This document shows positions 21,034 through 28,021 of a stretch of 28,021 nucleotides of DNA, piece after piece (the stretch's first letter is position 1; every line of letters begins with the position of its first letter). Source of the stretch: Gracilaria domingensis (Eukaryota > Rhodophyta > Florideophyceae > Gracilariales > Gracilariaceae); NCBI GenBank assembly GCA_022539475.1, contig VCMS01000336.1:1-28021 (forward strand). The letters are read 5' to 3'. The translations under genes were made by a program, and so were the position numbers. Below the pieces are notes generated by a model. It saw only the letters and a list, made by a program, of their open reading frames with translations. It searched no databases and was not told the DNA's origin.

Positions 21034-21035
21034 GA

Positions 21036-21143
21036 TACCCTAACACGACCGGACCCCCCCGCCCGCGGGCACGTTTTGGGCGATTTTTTGAAAAATGTGC
21101 GATTTTATGCCGGCGGGCGGGGGGGTCCGGTCGTGTTAGGGTA
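21036..21143. mobile_element. 108-bp miniature element made almost only of TIRs
   Basis: The arms begin TACCCTAACACGACCGG and end in its exact complement, with about 30 bp of perfect pairing. The centre is AT-rich (GATTTTTTGAAAAATGTGCG). It is separated by GA from the 1201-bp element and by CC from the TIR at 21146. It looks like an internal-deletion derivative of the same family. Confidence 0.85.
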
Positions 21144-21145
21144 CC

Positions 21146-21227
21146 TACCATAACACGACCGACTCCCTTCCGCCCGAGGGTACGTTCTGGTCACATTCTG
21201 GCAAACTCCGGAGACCTCTTAAAACAC
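21146..21227 (+). mobile_element. TIR, left-end orientation, interior to the right
   Basis: Starts TACCATAACACGACCG (one change from the family) and runs through CACATTCTGGCAAACTCC to GACCTCTTAAAACA. This is the mirror of 19750-19830. Its interior side faces the ParB-like gene. Confidence 0.8.
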
Positions 21228-21450
21228 ATGATTCGCTACATCGGGCCGCCGGTAGGTTGGCGCCGCTGTCCACCTGTATTGGCGGGAGTAGGCTGTGCAT
21301 GAATGTGAATGAGTGTACTCTTGACTACTATACTAAGCATGTGAAGAGCACGATTAGAGAGCGCGACCATTGCTCGCGTGAGTCATCGTTGCGCGTACTC
21401 CACGACTCTAAAGCGTACAATCAGCGTGCGAACGGCCACGTACAGGACAG

Positions 21451-21540
21451 GGACGAGACTGGCAGTGCGCTGGGAGGAGCTGCCGAAAGCGGTGGGGCCC
21501 AGTGTAAGTAGCCATTTAAAGGCTCGCCTCCGTTCTTGTA
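21451..21540 (+). promoter_or_regulatory. Promoter-like block upstream of the ParB-like gene
   Basis: Inverted copy of 19443-19532. It has the TATA-like ATTTAAA at 21514-21520 and the downstream GGCTCGCCTCCGTTCTTGTA. It lies 368 bp inside the left-end TIR, almost the same distance as its partner (361 bp). The gene's ATG is 56 bp after the block. The function is inferred. Confidence 0.6.
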
Positions 21541-21596
21541 TCGTCCATAGCGAGCGTATTGTTGATATACACCTTTCACTGCAATAGCTGTTGAAC

Positions 21597-23834
21597 ATGA
21601 AGCCGACTCGTGTTCGAAAGCGTACGCAAAGCGTGGTTCCTCGCACTCGGCGGAGCATTCGATCATTGCAAGGTGGAATGCGGGTTTCTCTGCAGATGGA
21701 TATTGAGAATGAAGGAAAGGTGATAGTCGGGGAAGCGTTGTTGCATGGAATTGGAAGTGTTCTACGCCGCGAGTTGAACGGGAGGCAATTGGACCCAGGT
21801 CTTGTGGTGGTTCATAATTTTCTCATCAGTCGAAGCGGTCAAACGTTCTACCTTTACCGTGCGGATGGCCTGGATCTTCCACAATACATCAAGAATCTCC
21901 GGACGGCCGCTCTTTGGGATGAGAAAATGATGGAACCGGTGGCAGCCAGCATTCCGGCGTCCAAGCCACGAACGTTGAGCGCTATGAGTGAGGTGATGAC
22001 GCCGACAAGCCGCACGAAGCCAATTCGAAGTTCATCAACACCGAGAGGGAGCGCATCAGTAGCACCTCCGCGGGCCGATCCTTCGTCTGTTACGAAGCAG
22101 ACTATGGAGACAAGATCATCCCCAGCTACGAAACGGACAGGCTAAACAAAGTCTACCTCCGCTACGAAGCCCACTGCGCCGAGAAAGGCATCTCCTGCAA
22201 TGAATCAGACCGTCGACACAAGGGGATCTTCTGCCTCAAACAGACGGTTGAGCACGGGACGGCTGTGCAAGAAGAGGAAGATGAGATCATAAAAAGTCCT
22301 CTTCCGGACGCGGATGCGCAATCCACACAAAGAGCTGGTCCATCTGTACCCCAGACTGCACCAAGAGCAGCAGGCCGATGACGATGTGCTTCTGTCCGCA
22401 AGAATGGCACGTTCAAGTGTTTCTGGCGAGCGGTCTGGAACACAAGGGACATCTACTCGGAGCAAGACGTATAGACGAATTCTTCAGAAGGTCCCAAAGG
22501 TGAACCTCAATCACTATCGGATGGTTGTTGTTACTGTTGACACCCCTCTCGTGAGCATTCCTCCCAATTTACTCCGTGGAGTAAGTAAACGGCACGTTGA
22601 AGCCGTTGTGAAGAGTATGGAGGAGCGAGGGACATTGCAGTCCATGGGTTCTCCCGTGGGGTCCTTACAAGATGCTACTACGGGACAGAGGGATACCGAC
22701 AAGGAACGCCTAACGAAAAAGTGCTTGATTGTGGATGGTTTGCATCGTCTGGAAGCTATAAAATATTTGGCTGCGACTGGTGCACCGAAGTGGAAGAGAT
22801 TAGCGAAGTTTTGGCGTTGCAATCTGCTGATACGAAGAGATGGGAGGCCCATCGGGATGAAGGATTTGTTATGTGTTGCTTCGTACCTCAATGAGTCGAC
22901 GAGTACCATGCGAAGGATGATGTGTGCGGACAAGATACACTCTATAGTTAGTGTGGTCGCCATTCTAATTGAAGATGTTGAGGGGATGCCCCCGGCAGAC
23001 GTGGATCCTGCAGAAGTGACAGAAGTGTTGAAAGAGAGCCAACTGATTGGGACTGTGCAAGAGCGTCAGTATCTGAGATATGCCACCGTCGCCCTGCAAC
23101 TCATGTCTCGTGAGGGAATGCTGGCCCATTTCGAGGATATGTGTGAGAGTGTGAGTGACATAGGTCTCACACATCTGTCCCATACTCCGCTATATGTTTT
23201 GGATGCCGAGGAGTTTTCCTTCATTCTTGATTGTCTTCAGATGTTTCTATTGAAGGGCAAGTCGACGAAGAAAAAGCAATGGAAAAACTTTGAAGAGGTT
23301 CGAGGTTTCTTTTATGATAGAGCAGTGTCTATGTTCCGCGCGGCTCGAGCAGTGATGAATGAACTGAACGAGGAAAAGTCGATGGAAGTGTTCCTTAAAC
23401 GCGAAGTCAGTCTTTCTGCTCCATCAAATGAAGATGATATTGAAGACCCAGACAACAACGCAGCTGTGTATCAGTTTCTTTTGGGACAAGTTGTGAATTT
23501 CAATACATTGCCGCGTGTTCGGATCAGGACGAACTCAATTAGAACTGCCACGACTTCAGTTCAGAATCGATTACGGACGATGCTCAAGGTAAATCCGCCT
23601 CCCGCACCAGTGAAGCAGTCCGTGACGAAGAGGAGGACTCCAGCTGCTGCTGCTGCAACATCTGCCAATGAAGAAGGGGAGCCGCGAAGAAGTGCACGGG
23701 AACAGGCGCAGGTGAGTTATAGGGAAATTGAGCACGGCCGAAATCGAGGTGCCATAGAAGTTCTGGATAGCTCTGAAGATGAACAGCGGGCTCTGCCGAG
23801 GAAGAAACAGAGAAAGACTTTCACCAACAGATGA
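21597..23834 (+). pseudogene. ParB/sulfiredoxin-fold protein, two in-frame TAA stops
   Basis: The start is the ATG at 21597. One frame of 746 codons is interrupted only by TAA at 22143 and TAA at 22290, both in a Ser/Thr/Lys/Pro-rich linker. After a basic N-terminus (residues 1-30) and an unassigned domain (to about 120) comes the ParB-like region: VNLNHYRM.., VSKRHVEAVVKSMEERG, then LIVDGLHRLEAIKYL near residues 377-391. The last matches the GxHRLxA signature of ParB N-terminal domains, which bind or cleave nucleotides or DNA. The C-terminus is helical, then basic, with an acidic LDSSEDEQ motif and KKQRK. In phages and bacteria such domains often accompany DNA methyltransferases. Its TGA overlaps the ATG of the next gene (ATGA). 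A pair of frameshifts in the linker, rather than the second TAA, is an alternative reading. Confidence 0.6.
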
Positions 23835-25501
23835 GATCCACTCTGAACAGCATGACACCGGATGAGCTTATGTCTCAACTGAATGAACATGTTCTGAGAG
23901 GGAGGTCGATGCAGGTTCAGTTTGTGGCATTGGCAGAGGGAGGGAATGCAGAGAACGCAGGCAGTTCTGCATTTGTGGATGACGAAGAGCTTCTTGCTGT
24001 CACAGTTCCACGGGTTGTCACCGTCGAGAAATATGCTGCGCCAGACGATCAGCAAGAGACAGTTGGGGGTCGTTTGATGACGAGTACCTACAGCTCTTCC
24101 GGAATCTGAAGAGCACGGACTTGTTCGAGGAGACCGATATGATAGCCCACCGAACCCATCATGCTGCGGGTATGTGAGACTGAGGCCGCAGGAATGGCAA
24201 GGTAAGAAAGTAATTGAGCACAAGGACCCCTGGCTCAGATTCATTCACTTGCCGAAGGCACATAGGTCGGAGCTACTAATTGTCTCGGATCTCAGAGATG
24301 TACACCATCTTGTGTTTTGGCACGCTGCAAGAGCTGAACATCGCTTACGGGCGGAGACATTTGGTATGCAGTATCTTCGTATCCGCCCGACAGGTATGGA
24401 TGATGAAGAGGTGCTGTGGGTTGCTGCGAAGGAGCATGACGAATTTGGGCAAATGTTCTTCGCCCGGATGCAAGCTGAGCTAAGGCAGAATGGATATTAC
24501 GTTCTTGATGGCTTTGCGACGGATAATGGTGTCCCTAAATGGGAGGAGTTGGAAGAAGTTCGGGAGTTCGGAGATGTGTCAGGGAGGTTGGTGGACTTCT
24601 TCGAGAATGAGTACCGAGCGATGCCGGATATACGGAGAGGGGAGGAACAGAAGTCGTTTGTTCAAATAATCAAAGATGATGAAGGATGGAAGGACGGGAG
24701 CGATGGACGATTTGAGGGGAGAGTGATGTCGACACGTTGGGATACGGTGGAGAAGCCGGAGGATAATGAGGAGCTCAGGTGGGTTGTAAGGGCGCGTGCT
24801 TTACTTGATGTTCGAATGGGTAGAATTGCTGCGGCTTTGAGACTATGGGACAATGAAAGGGAAGCTGTGAAGATGTACACTCCGAAAACTGGTGGTCGAT
24901 TTCTGGCGACCACGAGAAAGTGCAAGCGCCAGACGATTCGCACCGACTTCAGTGGTCTGGTTACGAAAGAAACAATGAATACTGGTAACCCCGGATACTT
25001 TGTAATGGCCTCTGGGAAAGAGGGCTTTCCTCTCTGGGTGAGCGCTGGAAGCCATCAACTGGTGGGGATGAACAACCAACAGCTGCGAGTGATGTCGGAG
25101 GTGTATCCAGCGAAGAAGATAATCATCCCACCGTACTCTATATTAGTGGGCCGTGGTGATGTGACATATGCTGGAGCAAGTGGGAAGGACAAGGTGGATA
25201 GGCCTGAGTCTATGGTTTGCTGGTTAGATAACACATGTACATGGTCCCGGAGGGCTACGCACTACCTGATGCAGTTCATCGTGTACGGGATTTCCGATCC
25301 ACGTTTGTCAATGGTGACGAAGAGGAAGAGGCGGAAGATGAACTGTTGTCCGATAAGGAGGGTGAGGCGGTTGGCATAGAAGAAGACCAAGTGGTCGTGG
25401 AGATTGGTGTGGAAGCGGAGGCCGGTAGAACCGAAGTGCTCGAGAGCAGTAGTGATGATGATTTGCCAATAATGAAGCTGAGAGCGCCTCGAAGTGGATG
25501 A
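23831..25501 (+). pseudogene. 2-oxoglutarate/Fe(II) oxygenase-like protein, three frame shifts
   Basis: The ATG at 23831 overlaps the preceding stop. The coding pattern changes frame three times: at a G run at 24065-24069, at GGG 24168-24170 and near 25302. Each is restored by one added base. The beta-helix core follows QTIRTDF (24933-), LWVSAGSH, KKIIIPPYSILVGRGDVTYA and RRATHYLMQFIVYG. This is the pattern of a 2OG oxygenase: HxD site, GSH strand, GDxxHAG, then Arg for 2OG. Both metal histidines are replaced here: Arg at 24939 (HxD site, Asp kept) and Tyr at 25167 (distal site). The C-terminus is acidic (LESSSDDD), like that of the ParB-like protein. Family membership is motif-based; another double-stranded beta-helix family is possible. 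Confidence 0.55.
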
Positions 25502-25706
25502 GATGATTAGTAAATTATGAGTGTCTTGCGAGTATTACGAATAGTATACTATTGTAAGGCGATACGTATGAACATAGAAAAGGTGCGGCAGGCTGGTAAT
25601 TGAACAAATATCATACGTCTTTGTTCCCAGTTGCCTCTAATTGCAACATGCAACATGCTCGGTATCGTTAACATCATTGGTGGCATCATTCAATTCGCAA
25701 TTGAAC

Positions 25707-26722
25707 ATGAAGCGTCCTACCACTTCTGAAACTGCACTTAAGGTTGGTTTGAAGAGAAGTATGAAGATGAGAAGTCTATGCAGTTCCTGTCTATGCGGTA
25801 CTTGTGGCAGTATGGTGACTGTATCAAGAAAAATGGCAGAGGAACAGAGAGACTTGGCGGAAATTTCACCCAATACCTTGTCTAAGTTCATATATGCCAA
25901 TACTTACGGTATATTAAGTTCCGTTGATGGAACGTTGAGAAGAGAAGGAGCGTCAATTCCAGAAGAACTTGTGAAGTGTATGAAGTTCATTGACGAACGT
26001 GTTGGTTTCGGACTTGTCACAGGGGTGATGTGGGCGACGTGGAGGGGAAAATTAAAGGACTCGGAGACTATAAGTTTGGTGTGTCGGCGACTCATGGAGC
26101 TTTCTTCCGTTTCTCTGACGAGAGAGAAATTAAGGCTGCATTCAATGATCACTAGCTTGACCACACTGTTGACAGACTACTGTTCCTGGCAAGGGATTTG
26201 AATAGGAGGCATGGTATTGTGAATGATGGTGAGAAGGTGTTCGTAGAGACCAGAAGTGATAGTGGCCTTCCCAATTTCGTGTACAACAAACTGTGGCAGT
26301 GGAGAAAAGAAGTGGATTCTGCTATTGACGACCTGTTGCAGAAGATGGATACGTTTGTTATCTCTCCCGGCGATAAAAGTTGCGAGATTGTGGACAAGCG
26401 ATACAAAAAGAGAAGTGGAGGAGCAAATCTTGTGGACAATGAACCGAGATTTATTGATACGGATGACGTTGTGACGTCTGGAAGTGCTTTGAGCGACGGT
26501 ACTTTGCAAGAGGTAGGCGTGTACGGCGCTCACGTCAAAGAAGAGTGTATCCCGCGTGGAGTACACAATCTGTTCGAAAGCGTGGAGGATGTGCATTCGA
26601 CAATTATGCTGGAGGCTCTGTTGTACGGCTACGATGAAAAGCAGCACAATAAAAACGCCATGAATGATAAAAGCGTATTGAGATATATACGATCCTTTTA
26701 TTACTGGGATTCCATATCCTAA
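25707..26722 (+). pseudogene. HAD phosphatase-like pseudogene, right copy
   Basis: The start is the ATG at 25707. Motif I reads LSSVDGTL: the nucleophile Asp is Ser (25920-25922), while the second Asp remains. After GLVTG the frame is lost at a GGGG run near 26022 and continues in another frame (DVGDVEGK..). It then meets TAG at 26153-26155 and proceeds through DSGLPNF to FGSALSDG-like motif IV (here SGSALSDGT). The stop used by the left copy at 516-518 is changed here, extending the frame. It is convergent with 26744-27595. Clearly non-functional as a phosphatase. Confidence 0.75.
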
Positions 26723-26743
26723 CTAAATACCAGAGACGTCGTA

Positions 26744-27595
26744 TCACTTGAAACAAATTCCGAGAGCATTTCTAAACCATTGACACTTGCATTTTGTGTA
26801 CCCGTACAGTTCTGCCGCCCTTCTGATGGTCTCATGCACGTTCTCCACCCCATCAACAAGATATGTTACCGCTGCTGGAGGGTCGTCTCCCTTGACATGA
26901 ACTGCCAGGGTTGCCATTTCATATGGAGGACCATCATTGGAAGCATTCCCGAAAGCAAGGATTAAATGTGTTTCGAACTGGGGGTCGTTTTCAACCAAGG
27001 CCAGCGCCCCACTGTTCTTCGTAAAGCGAATGTCGCCTATGTCATAGTTTTCATCTTAAGGGTACGCAACCAGGTTCGGAAAGGATTTAAACACTTTTCA
27101 AATACCGGAGTTAACTTCTGTTTTCCACTTTGACAGTCGAATGTATGTGAAGTTAGGGAGTCCACTGTCTTTTCTAGTGCTCACAACTGCTTGTTGACGC
27201 TCTTTGTGAAGTCCATGCGATTCATTTGATGAGAGTGCAAGTCCCTTAAGTTCGGCTACACATCTTTCGTAGCCTTCCCTGTCAAGGTCTTGATCAATTT
27301 CAGTACCATTGGATAACCTCACCCGTGCACCTTGATTTCCAGAGATGCCAAAAATGTAGCCACCCAGGTGCTCCATGAAACTCTCGGCATCCTCTATATC
27401 TCGCTCAGTAGCAATTCCGAAACCAACGCGTGCATTGATGTACTTCATGCATTTGACTGTTTTGGCAGGAATGTTGTCCCCAACTCTTTTCATAGTACCG
27501 TCAATATCACTAATCACGGCGTAGCCATTTTCGAACATTTCGTTAGCCAGCTGCTGTGGAGTTACTTTTTGGGCTCTAATTTCTGACTTATACAT
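26744..27595 (-). pseudogene. HAD phosphatase pseudogene (copy of 571-1443)
   Basis: It shares the ATG (27595) and reading frame of the intact gene, with no indel that I can see. It carries TGA at 27098-27100 (Ser codon in the intact copy, C to G) and TAA at 27056-27058 (Gln codon, C to T). Motif I is kept as SDIDGTM, with the TL pair changed to TM. Motif II has ATERD in place of ATGRD. The last residues diverge and the stop lies earlier (after GICFK). Relaxed selection after duplication is the simplest account. Confidence 0.8.
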
Positions 27596-28021
27596 GTTTT
27601 GAAAGCTTTCGAAACAGTTTGTCTTGCGAATGGGTGTGGGTATACGAATGAGAAGGATGTGATAGATGTTCGCAAGGTGTTTCGTAGTATAAAAAGAGTC
27701 TACGAACGACCATATACGGGTATTGTAGTACTGTTTTAAAACGTTACTAAAACGAGAAGCTTTTGCATCGATTTGCAGTAAAGAACGGAAGATATATTCA
27801 TAAATTATATGTACGTGTTCAAGTGGGTAAAGAAACTATGAATATCCTCAACATGAGCTTAAAAATCAAGAAAAGTAAAACAACCTCCATTGGGGGTTGA
27901 TTCCCTTAAAAGGTTTACCTTACTTTATACGGGTGCCCCAAGTATTGCAAAGGCTTAGTTCTTCAGAAATATCACAATTTGTACTGGTTTCGTTACTAGT
28001 ATCGTGAACTTAATGATATGG
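27596..28021. other. Non-coding flank, conserved in the left copy
   Basis: Matches 1444-1873 closely. It contains the upstream region of the HAD pseudogene and no gene that I can support. Confidence 0.6.

Larger units (their letters stand above)
26156..28021 (+). repeat. Right copy of the long direct duplication
   Basis: Counterpart of 3-1873. Homology runs uninterrupted to the last base of the window. Upstream of 26156 the counterpart lies outside the window, so the left boundary is unknown. Confidence 0.9.

Noticed and set aside
19833..21143. CRISPR-like repeat array
   Set aside because: The repeats are inverted transposon ends with unequal spacing, not short direct repeats with uniform spacers, and the genome is eukaryotic.
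10490..25501. Integrated large DNA virus, since ParB, methyltransferase, SET and 2OG-oxygenase genes occur in such viruses
   Set aside because: No capsid, DNA polymerase or packaging ATPase motif is present, while a transposase and TIRs are. Kept as a remote alternative only.
3..28021. Long terminal repeats of a retroelement
   Set aside because: The flanking direct repeats contain two convergent phosphatase genes, and no reverse transcriptase, integrase or protease motif is seen between them.

Overview
The window is eukaryotic. Most genes are intronless and there is little that looks bacterial in gene order or ribosome binding sites. A minority of regions carry clear spliceosomal signals (GTAAGT donors, TGCTAAC branch points, CAG acceptors). 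The mix of compact single-exon genes, transposon wreckage and mid GC content fits a red alga or another compact protist genome. I infer this from style only; no gene here fixes the lineage.

Layout. (1) 1-1873 and 26156-28021 are two direct copies of one segment holding a convergent pair of HAD-type phosphatase genes. The minus-strand gene is intact in the left copy (571-1443). Both genes in the right copy are pseudogenes. (2) 2071-6820 holds ordinary or relic genes: a ketopantoate-reductase-like gene, the C-terminal third of a ribulose-phosphate 3-epimerase gene, a coiled-coil protein gene, a frameshifted unknown gene and two families of local repeats. (3) 6821-10489 is repeat-rich: a probable spliced minus-strand gene with a duplicated exon, a long foldback, three stacked hairpins, a 139-bp direct repeat and a further hairpin. 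(4) 10490-25501 is a 15-kb mobile-element complex.

The complex contains a Plavaka/TNP2-like (CACTA-related) transposase, a long minus-strand repeat and coiled-coil protein, a beta-class DNA amino-methyltransferase joined in the same reading frame to a SET domain, a ParB/sulfiredoxin-fold protein, and a 2-oxoglutarate/Fe(II)-oxygenase-like protein. Between the methyltransferase and ParB genes lies a cluster of four copies of one terminal inverted repeat (TIR) family, bounding a 1201-bp element and a 108-bp element. The outermost two TIRs face the wrong way (right end on the left, left end on the right). Each is followed about 365 bp inward by a copy of the same 90-bp promoter-like block, which drives the methyltransferase-SET gene leftward and the ParB gene rightward. 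This is the arrangement expected of one large element whose two ends have been brought together, either as tandem truncated copies or as an integrated circle. In such an element both ends would carry inward-facing promoters for chromatin or DNA-modifying genes.

The element genes are dead or nearly so. They carry twelve in-frame stops and one visible one-base indel over about 11 kb of reading frame; the oxygenase gene adds three one-base shifts. The most notable content is a eukaryotic mobile element that appears to carry a DNA methyltransferase-SET fusion, a ParB-like protein and an oxygenase next to its transposase. All family assignments are from motif reading, without a database search.
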